This document shows, piece by piece, positions 56,606 through 64,000 of a stretch of 64,000 nt of DNA. The stretch's first letter is position 1. The number at the start of each line of letters is the position of its first letter. Made by a program: the position numbers and the translations under genes. The notes under the pieces are model-generated. The model was not told the DNA's origin. It did no database searches and saw nothing but the letters and a program-made list of their open reading frames with translations. Source of the DNA: Bythopirellula goksoeyrii (lineage in GTDB: Bacteria > Planctomycetota > Planctomycetia > Pirellulales > Lacipirellulaceae); contig NZ_CP042913.1 of the NCBI RefSeq assembly GCF_008065115.1, positions 6,397,257-6,461,256 on the forward strand, in the 5' to 3' direction.

Positions 56606-56727
56606 TCTGACACTCTGATGTCGAGTTCGATTGTGACAAATGGTAATCAGCATTAACCGTTGGCCGCGTGAGGTGTTTCGCGGTGCGGTCACTTTTATGC
56701 ACAGAGGGGGGAATTAATTAAGAGCTC
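56606..56727 (-). repeat. Dispersed intergenic repeat with stem-loop core, copy 2
   Basis: Reverse-complement relative of 26605-26744, about 30 kb away. GACCGCACCGCGAAACACC and TCACGCGGCC are the shared core, with matching flanks AGCTCT-AATTAA and CATTTGTC. It lies in the 830-base gap between the phosphorylase-STAND gene and the ABC-F gene. Confidence 0.7.
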
Positions 56728-56764
56728 TAAAGAGAAAGTGGATCTAGGGGCCAGGAACTCTGTG

Positions 56765-56880
56765 CAACCCTTTCAGGGTAGAGGCATTTGTGGGTTTCGT
56801 ACCCCAGGGTAGCAGCAAGGTTCGTGGAACTCAATTGGCGGCAACCCTGGGCTACGGTATGAAACCCCTTTGGGGTATGA
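56765..56880. repeat. Planctomycete-type palindromic intergenic repeat
   Basis: Contains CAACCCTTTCAGGGTAG, CCCAGGGT (56803-56810) with its inverse ACCCTGGG (56844-56851), and AACCCCTTTGGGGTATGA. Repeats with this arrangement are widely scattered in planctomycete genomes, by my recall. In other frames it gives spurious small proteins. Confidence 0.65.
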
Positions 56881-57111
56881 AATGTGGAAGAGATTTATGA
56901 ATGCTGCGTGATGAAGGGAAGTGGCGGTGGCTAGCGCTAGTCCGCGGTGGAAAGGGAAATCTGATTACGGAAGGGACGAGCGGCCGCGGAGCGGTGGGGG
57001 GAGCGTCCCGACGCGGAGCATCGGGACGAGGGGGCTGTTGAAGAAGACCGCTTTTTGGGAATTGCCGGAACTGCGCTACCGCTTGTTTTGGGCTAAGAGC
57101 CAATTCCAAAA

Positions 57112-57153
57112 CCCCTCCCCGGCCCTGAGAGGCCGACCCTCCCGGAGGGAGGG
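57112..57153. repeat. GC-rich nested palindrome, relative of 51069-51164
   Basis: CCCCTCCCCGGCC (57112-57124) and a further palindrome ACCCTCCCGGAGGGAGGGT (57136-57153 region) match the larger block at 51069-51164. It lies 15 bases from the end of the ABC-F gene and may help end its transcript. Confidence 0.6.
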
Positions 57154-57167
57154 TACTGGGATACGCG

Positions 57168-58943
57168 CTAGACTTCTAGGCTACCAGAAATCTCCAGCCA
57201 TTCTTCTTCGAGTTTGGATAGCTCTGCAGTGATCGAGGTTAGTTGATCGTGGGCCTTCTGGGCTTCGGCGGCGTCGGTGATCGTTAGCAGGCGGTTGTTG
57301 ATCTCTTTCTTCTCCTCGTCGAGTTTGGCGATTTTTCGTTCGACGCTGCGGAGTTGTTTTTGGAGTTCGCGTTCTTCTTTGCCGCCGAGGGTGCGTGAGC
57401 CGGAAGTCGTGCCGTCGGAGGGTTTGCCGCGGACGACGTGTTCGGAACGCAAGCCGGCGTCGAGTTCTTTTTGGACTCGGTAGACATAGTCCTCGAAGCT
57501 CGCTGGGTAACTGGCGACGCGGCCGTCGCGGACTTCGATGACGGCAGTGGCGACGCGCTCCATGAAGTAACGGTCGTGGCTGGTGAAGATGACCGTGCCC
57601 TGATAGCGGCACAAGGCGTCGGCCAAGGCTTCGACGGTTTCCACGTCGAGGTGGTTGCCGGGCTCGTCGAGGACCAGCACATTGTGTTGTTGCAGGAGCA
57701 GGCCGGCCAGCACCAGGCGGGCCCGTTCACCACCGCTCAGTACGTTGATCTTCTTCTCGATCATTTCTCCGCTGAAGAGAAAGCTGCCGGCGACGTCTTT
57801 GATCTGCTGCATCACCGTGCCGGGGGCGGCTTGGTGGTAGAGATAGTCTTCGACGGTCTGATTGTTGGGGAGCGTCGTGTAAACATGCTGGGCGTAGACG
57901 CCGACCTGGCAGCCGTAGCCCCACTTGAGCGAACCGGCCAGCGGATCGAGAGAGCCGCAAACGGTCCGCAAAAACGTTGTCTTGCCTTGGCCATTGTCGC
58001 CCACCACACCGACGCGGGTGCCATGTTCGATTTCGAGTTGCACGCCAGTGGCGACTTCGTTGTCGGGATAGCCGATGGCGAGTTGTTCGGTTCGCAGGGC
58101 GGTCCCCTGACGGACGTCGGACTCGGGGAAACTGAACCGCACAGTCGCTTCTTCGCCTTGCACTTCGACCAGTTCGAGTCGCTCGAGTTGTTTGGCTTTG
58201 CTGCGGGCCTGGCTGGCCGTGTTGGCGTTGGCGCGGTTTTTGTTGATGAAGGTTTCGAGTTGTTTGCGCTTGGTGAGCGTGGCGGCGTTGACGCGGAGGT
58301 CGTGTTCGCGGCGTTCGGCGAGGTTTTCCAGGTAGGAATCCACGTCGCCGGGGAACATGGTGAGCTGCCCGCGGGAGAGTTCCAGTGTCTGGGTGCAGGT
58401 CCGTTTGAGAAACGAGCGATCATGAGAGACCACCAAGCAGCCGGCGGGAAAGCTGCGCAAGAAGCCTTCGAGTAGCATCTGGGTGCGGAGGTCGAGAAAG
58501 TTGGTCGGCTCGTCGAGAATTAACAGATTGGGATCGTGTAGCAAGAGGGCGGCGAGTTTCACGCGGGTTTGCCAACCCCCGGAGAGTTGCCGCACGGGCT
58601 GGTCGAGCATCGAGTCGGGGATCTGAAATTGCCAGGCGATCTCGCCGCAGCGCCATTCCGGTTGTCCGCTGTCACGCTGGAGAAAGCCGATGACGGTTTC
58701 ACCGTCGAGAAACGGGTCGTGTTGCCGCAGGTAGCCGAGTCGCAGTTTGCGGCTGCGGACGACTTCGCCGGAGTCGAGTTCTTCTTCGCCCAAGAGCACA
58801 CGGCAAAGGGTACTCTTGCCGGCACCATTGCGACCGATGAGGCCGACCTTTTCGTCGTCGGGCAGCGCGCAGCTGGTGCCGTCGAGCAATTCTTGGTGGC
58901 CGTAGCGCTTGTGGGCGTTTTGAAGTTGGAGGACGACGGGCAT
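57168..58943 (-). CDS. ABC-F family ATPase (Uup-like)
   Basis: About 591 residues from ATG 58943; an upstream GTG/ATG frame covers a repeat and is less likely. Two ABC domains: GRNGAGKST, QLSGGWQTR and LDEPTNFLD in the first, GDNGQGKTT, LSGGERARLVLAG and LDEPGNHLD in the second, each with a VSHD/TSHDR switch. The linker is helical and basic (LTKRKQLETFINKNRANANT). The C-terminal coiled coil (EERELQKQLRSVERKIAKLDE, quoted in part) suits Uup/translation-factor types. ABC-F proteins bind ribosomes or DNA and have no membrane part. It lies ten bases after lnt on the same strand, so one operon. Confidence 0.9.
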   Translation of the reverse strand: MPVVLQLQNAHKRYGHQELLDGTSCALPDDEKVGLIGRNGAGKSTLCRVLLGEEELDSGEVVRSRKLRLGYLRQHDPFLDGETVIGFLQRDSGQPEWRCGEIAWQFQIPDSMLDQPVRQLSGGWQTRVKLAALLLHDPNLLILDEPTNFLDLRTQMLLEGFLRSFPAGCLVVSHDRSFLKRTCTQTLELSRGQLTMFPGDVDSYLENLAERREHDLRVNAATLTKRKQLETFINKNRANANTASQARSKAKQLERLELVEVQGEEATVRFSFPESDVRQGTALRTEQLAIGYPDNEVATGVQLEIEHGTRVGVVGDNGQGKTTFLRTVCGSLDPLAGSLKWGYGCQVGVYAQHVYTTLPNNQTVEDYLYHQAAPGTVMQQIKDVAGSFLFSGEMIEKKINVLSGGERARLVLAGLLLQQHNVLVLDEPGNHLDVETVEALADALCRYQGTVIFTSHDRYFMERVATAVIEVRDGRVASYPASFEDYVYRVQKELDAGLRSEHVVRGKPSDGTTSGSRTLGGKEERELQKQLRSVERKIAKLDEEKKEINNRLLTITDAAEAQKAHDQLTSITAELSKLEEEWLEISGSLEV

Positions 58944-58953
58944 GGGAAGGGGG

Positions 58954-60642
58954 CTAGGATCTGGGGACTGGGGGCTGGACAGTAGCCCTGCTGAGGTAGG
59001 CGACAATTGCTAAAACCACACAGCATACCATACAGAGCGCCGCGAACCAGTCGCCCCAACGGGCATAGAAGCTGGGATAGCGCGATGATTCCAGGGGAAT
59101 CCCTATGTCCGCTAGCAGAAATTCCGGCTCCTGGCGCTCGCTGACGGCGACGATGTGGCCGAAGTTGTCGATGTGTGCTGAGAGACCACCGTTGGCGGCG
59201 ATCAAAACGGGGGTGCGCATTTCGATGGCGCGGAATACGCTGCAAGCCAAGTGCATGTCGAGTTCACTGGAGCCCCAGAACCAGCCATCGTTGGTGAGAT
59301 TGATCAAGACGTCTGGCCGCTCGTAATTGTTTTCGATGAGATGACGAACTTGGCTGCCGATGAGATGTGGGACGGCGGATTCATAACAGATATTGGGCGA
59401 GTAGACGAGTTCGCCGACGGTCATGGCTGCGGGACGCCTGCCCGGCTCAGCACCTCCTGACAGGGGGGTAAGGTTGTACAACGCGGGGAACCAATCGGCG
59501 AAAGGGATGAATTCGCCGAAGGGGACGAGGTGCATCTTGTCGTAGGTCGAAAGAATCTTGCCGGAGTTATCGACGAGTATCGAGGAGTTGAATCCTTGAT
59601 AAGCCAGCTCGTCGGTCTCGCTAGGCATCACTTCCACGCGATCGATTCCTACCAACACGTCGCAGCCGAGCTGTTTAGTGAGTTCGGTCAAAATCTCCTG
59701 GGCAGCAGTGAAAAGCGACTCGTGAATCAGATCCGGAGAGGGTTGGTAGCCGTCCGCGGTCGTCCACAGCGTTTGCCGAAAGGCCGTTTCTGGCCAAACG
59801 ACTAGATCGACATCTCGGCCATCACGCTCGCGGGAAGTTTTTACGGCATTGAGCGAGAGCTTCCAGTACTCGTCCATGATCGATTGCTGCTTGGCGGGAT
59901 CGCTCTTCCAGTCGGCGAGCGTGTTGCCCTGGATGAGTGCGACGCGGTGCTGGTTCGTTGGCGACTTGCCTTGGAAGGCGAGATCCAGTTGCTTGCGGTG
60001 ACCATAAGCCAGAACTGCCGTTGCCAGAGCGAGGGCAGAAACAGCGTAGACCATTTTTTTCCTGGTCGAGCTGGTGAGGATCTCGGTGACGCAAGCTGCG
60101 ATGAAGACCATGAGAAAGGTGACGCCGTATTCACCCACGAGATCGGCGACTTGAATCACTTGGGGTGTGCGATACTGCGTGTGGGAAAGCGAGCCCATGA
60201 GGAAACCCGTCATCAGATGCGCTCGGAGGTAGTCGAGGCCGGTCCACACGACCGGTGCGACAATCACGAGGGGGATATGCAATCGGTGCAGCCCGGCGCG
60301 GGAGAGAGCAACGAACAGCGGGAGGTAAATTCCCAAGTAACCTGTCAGCGCTAGCCACGCAAGATAATTCAGCGGGTGGGGAAGGCGAATCCAATGGACT
60401 GCCAACAGCCAGTACACCAAACCGGCAACCCAAAGCATCCGAAAAGGACGGCGGCCCGGCAGGGTATCGGACTTGATCAACAGCAGCCAGGGAACTGGGG
60501 CAATCCATGCCAACCAACTCCACCCGACTGGCGGCAGAGCTAGCCAGCAGAGCACGCTCCCCATAATCCCCATGCCCAGCGTCGAAAGACGATTGGTGAG
60601 TTGCTCGGCACGACTACTCAAGTTATGGGGCGCGGGATTCAT
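58954..60642 (-). CDS. lnt: Apolipoprotein N-acyltransferase
   Basis: About 562 residues from ATG 60642. The first ~220 residues contain six or seven membrane helices (GIMGSVLCWLALPPVGW, LVYWLLAVHWIRLPHP, LVIVAPVVWTGLDYLRA). The nitrilase-like domain carries the catalytic triad: Glu285 in WPETAFR, Lys369 in YDKMHLVPFGEF, Cys419 in NICYES. NDGWFWGSSELDMHLACSVFRA is a conserved binding block (quoted in part). Lnt adds the third acyl chain to lipoproteins in the inner membrane, so it serves exported lipoproteins such as the next gene. The operon partner is ABC-F. Confidence 0.95.
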   Translation of the reverse strand: MNPAPHNLSSRAEQLTNRLSTLGMGIMGSVLCWLALPPVGWSWLAWIAPVPWLLLIKSDTLPGRRPFRMLWVAGLVYWLLAVHWIRLPHPLNYLAWLALTGYLGIYLPLFVALSRAGLHRLHIPLVIVAPVVWTGLDYLRAHLMTGFLMGSLSHTQYRTPQVIQVADLVGEYGVTFLMVFIAACVTEILTSSTRKKMVYAVSALALATAVLAYGHRKQLDLAFQGKSPTNQHRVALIQGNTLADWKSDPAKQQSIMDEYWKLSLNAVKTSRERDGRDVDLVVWPETAFRQTLWTTADGYQPSPDLIHESLFTAAQEILTELTKQLGCDVLVGIDRVEVMPSETDELAYQGFNSSILVDNSGKILSTYDKMHLVPFGEFIPFADWFPALYNLTPLSGGAEPGRRPAAMTVGELVYSPNICYESAVPHLIGSQVRHLIENNYERPDVLINLTNDGWFWGSSELDMHLACSVFRAIEMRTPVLIAANGGLSAHIDNFGHIVAVSERQEPEFLLADIGIPLESSRYPSFYARWGDWFAALCMVCCVVLAIVAYLSRATVQPPVPRS

Positions 60643-60774
60643 CCATCCCAAGCTACGAATCAAGGCCTGTTTTGAACAGAGGAAGTTCTCGCAGGTGAGC
60701 TACGAAGAAATGCATGTCAGGGCTACAATACTGCTATGGAGTCAGATTGCAAAAACCTCAAACTGGAAAGAGTA

Positions 60775-60901
60775 GCCCGCGAATTACGCGGATGGTCGCG
60801 GATAGTACGAGATACTTCTGGTTGTCGACTTGTTCTGATTCTTGACTGTTTCATTCCTCCTCTTCTTCCTTTATTCGCGTTTATTCGCGTGATTCGCGGG
60901 C
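60775..60901. repeat. Inverted-repeat element containing a gene start
   Basis: GCCCGCGAATTACGCG (60775-60790) and CGCGTGATTCGCGGGC (60886-60901) pair over 16 bp with one G-T wobble, and similarity extends inward as repeated ATTCGCG units. The right arm contains the GTG at 60889 used as the start of the lipoprotein gene. Confidence 0.7.
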
Positions 60902-61860
60902 CTTTCTTCAATCGTAATTGGTCGCAAATTTTCCGCAGGCTTGGATCTAGTTTACTCTGTTGCGTCATTCTAACTCTGAGCGGTTGTTGGGACGAGATTC
61001 ACTACACCCCGAGCAATTCGCCGGCTGCCCAGTCGACCAAGCCAGAAACTGTCGAAGTTGCGCAAGTCGAGGAATCTGTGCTCGAGGGACCAACAAGCGA
61101 CGAACTCTTTGGCAACGGCACAGAACCGGAGACTCTCACCGAAGAGCCAACAGAACCCCGAAAGGAGGAGAGTGTTGTCGAGAGCGAGCCTGTCGTCGCA
61201 TCCCCGCTTGATGAACCGGAATTGGCAGAAGCTCCTGCGGAGCAGTCCACGGAGGAGTCAATGGAGGACCCGTTTGGCGATGAGGAAGTCGATTCACTCG
61301 ATGTCGAAGACGACTTGCAGGCAGCTCCCGCTGAACTCGAATGGACAGAAGTGCTACGCCCCTCGCGGACAGCTTTGTCCGTTTGGAAGATGAGCAGCAG
61401 GTGGAGCTATGCGGCTGCGATCTATGCCAAAGGCTTGGAGGAGGAGTACTATGGAGACTCGCTGGAGCAGGCCAACTATGCGGCAGAATTGCTTGATATT
61501 GAGTTGCCTGAGTTCCCAACTCCTGAGGATGAAGAACTGCAAGCAGCAGTCATCGACTACTTGATCCAAGCAGGTCGTTCGCAATTGGCTGAGACGCTTG
61601 CCGAGGGGTATTCACCCGAATATGCCGCTTTGGCTGAGTTGGCCATCAAGTCGCACGTCCTGCTCTTGGTTTACACTCCCAAGAGCCAGCACCTGGATCC
61701 GATAGTCGCTGCAATTCGCCGGGCTGCCGAGAATTCGACGTTGCCACCCTCACTTTGGGAAGAATTGGTCAACCTCTTAGAACAGAGAGCACCCTACTCG
61801 GAAGTGAAAGCTGCCGTGCTGAAGCTTCATCAGCAGGTGGGAGATTATTTGGGTGGGTAG
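60889..61860 (+). CDS. Exported lipoprotein with acidic linker and helical domain
   Basis: About 323 residues if the GTG at 60889 is used. This places the lipobox LTLSGC with Cys33 after a basic-hydrophobic signal (FRRLGSSLLCCVILTLSGC). The ATG at 60736 would put the Cys near 84, too far. Residues ~34-155 are acidic and Pro/Glu-rich (TEEPTEPRKEESVVESEP), probably a flexible spacer. A helical domain follows (WSYAAAIYAKGLEEEYYGD and the region to the end). It should be anchored by its lipid, made by Lgt and Lnt. Function unknown; an inverted repeat covers its start. Confidence 0.7.
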   Translation: MIRGPFFNRNWSQIFRRLGSSLLCCVILTLSGCWDEIHYTPSNSPAAQSTKPETVEVAQVEESVLEGPTSDELFGNGTEPETLTEEPTEPRKEESVVESEPVVASPLDEPELAEAPAEQSTEESMEDPFGDEEVDSLDVEDDLQAAPAELEWTEVLRPSRTALSVWKMSSRWSYAAAIYAKGLEEEYYGDSLEQANYAAELLDIELPEFPTPEDEELQAAVIDYLIQAGRSQLAETLAEGYSPEYAALAELAIKSHVLLLVYTPKSQHLDPIVAAIRRAAENSTLPPSLWEELVNLLEQRAPYSEVKAAVLKLHQQVGDYLGG

Positions 61861-62098
61861 TGGTTTGTGGTTGGTGGTTCAAAATCACTTTACCTAGGCT
61901 TAACTCTCCTTGCTCCACTCGGAATCTAACTGCCGTAACGATTGTGACGGTTGCAATCCACCTGAAGACTTCTCCGGCATTAGTTTGCACCCTCTTTGCC
62001 ACATGATCATGTGGCGTCCCTGCACCGTAACCTAAGCTTGTTCATCATTGGTTACGTCTCAACTTGAACGAACCTTCTATTTCGAGGTGTGAAAGAAA

Positions 62099-62554
62099 AT
62101 GTCAGAACCCAATCGCAAAAAGACTTTCGTAGATCCTCAGGTGCAAGGCGCGCTGGTGCGCCGGCTCGTTATGCACTGGGTGGGGTTCTTTGCTATCGCT
62201 TCGGTGGTTGCATTTGTGTTACAGGTGTTGAGCAACCCGTTTCAACCGATTTCTGCCCATTTAGGGCAAATCTGGTGGACGCAAGGTCCCTTCCTGATTG
62301 CGGCTTTGTTTCTTCTGCCAGTGTTTATTTTCGACACGATTAAACTCAGCAACCGTTTTGCCGGACCAATCTGTCGCTTGCGGAGTACGATTCGCAGCAT
62401 TGCAGACGGGAATATTCCCAAGCGAGTGAAGTTCCGCGACTTGGATTTCTGGCAAGGGCTGGCTGATGATTTCAATCTCATGGTCGATCGCCTTCGCAGT
62501 GATGGCATCTCGATTGAGGGAGATGCCAACGAAGAGACTCCTGCAGAAGTTTGA
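62099..62554 (+). CDS. Two-TM membrane protein with HAMP-like segment
   Basis: About 151 residues. Two transmembrane helices (FFAIASVVAFVLQVLSNPF, PFLIAALFLLPVFIFDTI) are followed by a segment resembling HAMP: LSNRFAGPICRLRSTIRSI and ADGNIPKRVKFRDLDFW. HAMP domains pass signals in receptors, but no kinase or methyl-accepting domain follows, so it may be a stand-alone regulator. It directly precedes the TadE-like gene on the same strand, which suggests a role with the pilus cluster. Confidence 0.7.
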   Translation: MSEPNRKKTFVDPQVQGALVRRLVMHWVGFFAIASVVAFVLQVLSNPFQPISAHLGQIWWTQGPFLIAALFLLPVFIFDTIKLSNRFAGPICRLRSTIRSIADGNIPKRVKFRDLDFWQGLADDFNLMVDRLRSDGISIEGDANEETPAEV

Positions 62555-62595
62555 CGAATCTACCAGAGAAATACCTGTCGTTGGAGAAAGATTTG

Positions 62596-63009
62596 ATGAG
62601 TTGCATGCGTAGGAACTACAACCGACCATTACGATCCGGGGTGGCAGCAGCAGAATTTGCCGTCTGTTTCCCGGTCGTGGTATTGATAGTATTGTCAACC
62701 ATTGAAGCCTGTACGATGGTGTTCTTGAAACAATCGCTCACGGTGGCCGCTTACGAAGGAGCGAGGACTGCCATTTCGCTCGATGCATCAGTCGCCGGGG
62801 TGGAGCAAAGCGCTCAACAAATACTCACTGAGCGACGCGTCCAGGGAGGTACGGTTACGATAACTCCGTCAAGACTCGACTCGGTCGATGTCGGGGAGTA
62901 CGTAGAAGTCGAAGTCTCAGCCCCCGCTATGCTCAACTCCGTCGTGCCAATCTCCTTCTATCGTGGCCGCAATCTCAGCGCAACGGCCACGATGATGAAG
63001 GAGTTTTGA
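62596..63009 (+). CDS. TadE-like pilus assembly protein
   Basis: About 137 residues. ATG 62596 follows GGAG by nine bases; a TTG upstream is unlikely. The pattern is that of TadE: basic start (MRRNYNRPLRSG), AAAEFAVCFPVVVLIVLSTIEA as the membrane helix with the conserved Glu, then a periplasmic part ending VPISFYRGRNLSATATMMKEF. TadE/TadF/TadG minor pilins assemble the Flp/Tad pilus. The next gene is a TadG-like VWA protein. Confidence 0.85.
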   Translation: MSCMRRNYNRPLRSGVAAAEFAVCFPVVVLIVLSTIEACTMVFLKQSLTVAAYEGARTAISLDASVAGVEQSAQQILTERRVQGGTVTITPSRLDSVDVGEYVEVEVSAPAMLNSVVPISFYRGRNLSATATMMKEF

Positions 63010-63105
63010 TAGGGGTGAATAAGTGGTATCGCTGGTCGAACCGCTTTTCATTTTGCAAGACGATTATCCTTTCTATTGCCGATCGCTATTCAGGGAAACC
63101 GAACT

Positions 63106-64000
63106 ATGAAACTATCGAACCTCAACCACAGAACGAAATGCACCGGACATCGCACCGGTGCGATGTTGGTGCTGATTGCCATCACGCTTCCGATCATGAT
63201 TATCATGGCTGCGTTTGCTCTGAATGTGGCTTGGATGCAACTGGTGCGGACGGAGTTGCGTACTGCAACAGACGCATCTTCGCGCGCAGCGGCGAAAACG
63301 CTTTCCTTGCAGCAGGACGTTCCAACTGCCCGCCAAGAGGCGAAGAAAGCGGCCCGCCGCAACAGAGTGGCGAATTCACCCTTGCTAGTGCGGAATCGCG
63401 AAATTGAGTTCGGGTTTTCGCGTCAACCTTCCAGTGGGTCGCGTTTCGTTTTCAGTCCCGGTGGAGAGGTTTTGAATTCGGTACGCGTCACAGGAAATCG
63501 TACGGCGACCTCTCGGGGAGGACCTGTTGATCTGTTCTTGGGAGGAGTGCTGGGCGTAAATACTTTTGAGCCCATCGTAGCTGCTACTTCGACTCAGCTG
63601 GACCGCGATATCTGTCTGGTGGTCGACCGTTCGGGTTCGATGATGAGAAATGTGGTTGGCGGTGGTACTCCAGGTCCGAACTGTGGTCCACCTCATCCAA
63701 CGTTGAGCCGTTGGGGAGGACTTAGTATAGCCGTCGCAGGGTTTGTGGATGAACTGGAGCAAACCCCTCAGCAAGAGCAATGCGCCCTGGTGAGCTACTC
63801 CAGCGACGGAAGAGAATGTGGCATCAGCTTCACCACGTCGGACATCAATGCTGACTTGGAATTCACCTATCAGCCGATTCGAGACGAAATGGCACGATTG
63901 AGCAGTCGACCGGTTAAAGGTTTTACGAATATCGCTGCCGGAATCGACGATGGGATCGACGTGCTGACCGGCCCTCGTTCCCGACCCTTCGCACTACGCT
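63106..64000 (+). CDS. TadG-like pilus protein with VWA domain (cut by window edge)
   Basis: Open to the right edge; 298 codons visible. It opens with a basic start (KLSNLNHRTKCTGHRTGAM), then the membrane helix LVLIAITLPIMIIMAAFALN, typical of Tad-type TadG (putative Flp pilus-assembly TadE/G-like). The VWA domain begins at ICLVVDRSGSMM, with D-x-S-x-S as the metal-ion site. GFTNIAAGIDDGIDVLTG and the region to the edge continue the fold. VWA TadG proteins bind surfaces or other pilus parts. Start at 63106 has AGGGA about nine bases before it. Confidence 0.8.
   Translation, partial: MKLSNLNHRTKCTGHRTGAMLVLIAITLPIMIIMAAFALNVAWMQLVRTELRTATDASSRAAAKTLSLQQDVPTARQEAKKAARRNRVANSPLLVRNREIEFGFSRQPSSGSRFVFSPGGEVLNSVRVTGNRTATSRGGPVDLFLGGVLGVNTFEPIVAATSTQLDRDICLVVDRSGSMMRNVVGGGTPGPNCGPPHPTLSRWGGLSIAVAGFVDELEQTPQQEQCALVSYSSDGRECGISFTTSDINADLEFTYQPIRDEMARLSSRPVKGFTNIAAGIDDGIDVLTGPRSRPFALR

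Noticed and set aside
57438-58475. 345-codon open frame antisense to the ABC-F gene
   Set aside because: It lies wholly within the strong ABC-F gene on the other strand, and its sequence is a shadow with no motifs of its own.
1-64000. tRNA, rRNA, CRISPR array or intact insertion sequence
   Set aside because: No cloverleaf, regular spacer array or transposase motif was found by eye; absence is not proven without a scan.

Overview
The window comes from a planctomycete, most likely of the Pirellula/Blastopirellula/Lacipirellula type. This is inferred from gene content, not from a marker gene. The indicators are the planctomycete-specific cytochrome-like families (DUF1592/1588/1585, DUF1549/DUF1553, DUF1501), many exported proteins ending in a dockerin-like calcium repeat plus a PEP-CTERM anchor, an ECF sigma factor joined to a giant Ser/Thr kinase, a YeeN-type YebC protein, and many palindromic intergenic repeats. 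I saw no rRNA, tRNA, CRISPR array or intact transposase.

Region by region. 0.2-14 kb: an exported DUF1592-type protein, two adjacent exported PEP-CTERM proteins (one a sugar-dehydrogenase-like propeller), a DUF1501/DUF1553 operon, a small methyltransferase and a 900-residue repeat protein. 14-25 kb: a PhzF-like enzyme, an alanine-glyoxylate-type aminotransferase, a run of small planctomycete-type genes ending in a decayed GH130 phosphorylase, an intact glycosyltransferase plus GH130 pair, a membrane protein, an aldo/keto reductase and a toxin-antitoxin-like pair. 25-36 kb: more PEP-CTERM proteins, one with a lost start codon and an in-frame amber stop, a B12-type radical SAM protein and an adenylate-kinase-like protein. 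36-42 kb: an SDR oxidoreductase and the ECF sigma factor/kinase-ATPase-TPR operon. 42-51.4 kb: a segment carrying a YebC/YeeN protein, a nucleotidyltransferase-like protein, a GNAT, a penicillin-acylase-family hydrolase, two small exported proteins, an assimilatory sulfate reductase (cysH) and an Rrf2 regulator. This segment is bounded by two arms of about 0.85 kb in inverted orientation. 51.5-56.3 kb: a 1616-residue protein joining a nucleoside-phosphorylase-type domain to a STAND-like NTPase and a long C-terminal sensor-like region, with the layout of an NLR-like antiviral protein. 57-61 kb: an ABC-F ATPase with apolipoprotein N-acyltransferase (lnt), and a lipoprotein. 62-64 kb: the start of a Tad-type pilus/surface cluster (TadE-like and a VWA TadG-like protein cut by the window edge).

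How the parts work together. The exported PEP-CTERM/dockerin proteins would need an exosortase encoded elsewhere. Lnt would complete lipoproteins such as the one at 60.9 kb. The GT4 and GH130 proteins overlap and probably act on one mannose-type glycan. The sigma factor and kinase overlap by four bases and probably form one signalling unit. CysH followed by an Rrf2 regulator suggests local control of sulfur assimilation. The strongest candidates for new biology are the phosphorylase-STAND protein, the large inverted repeat flanking 7.5 kb, the amber-interrupted PEP-CTERM gene, and two places where intergenic repeats supply the end or start of a gene.
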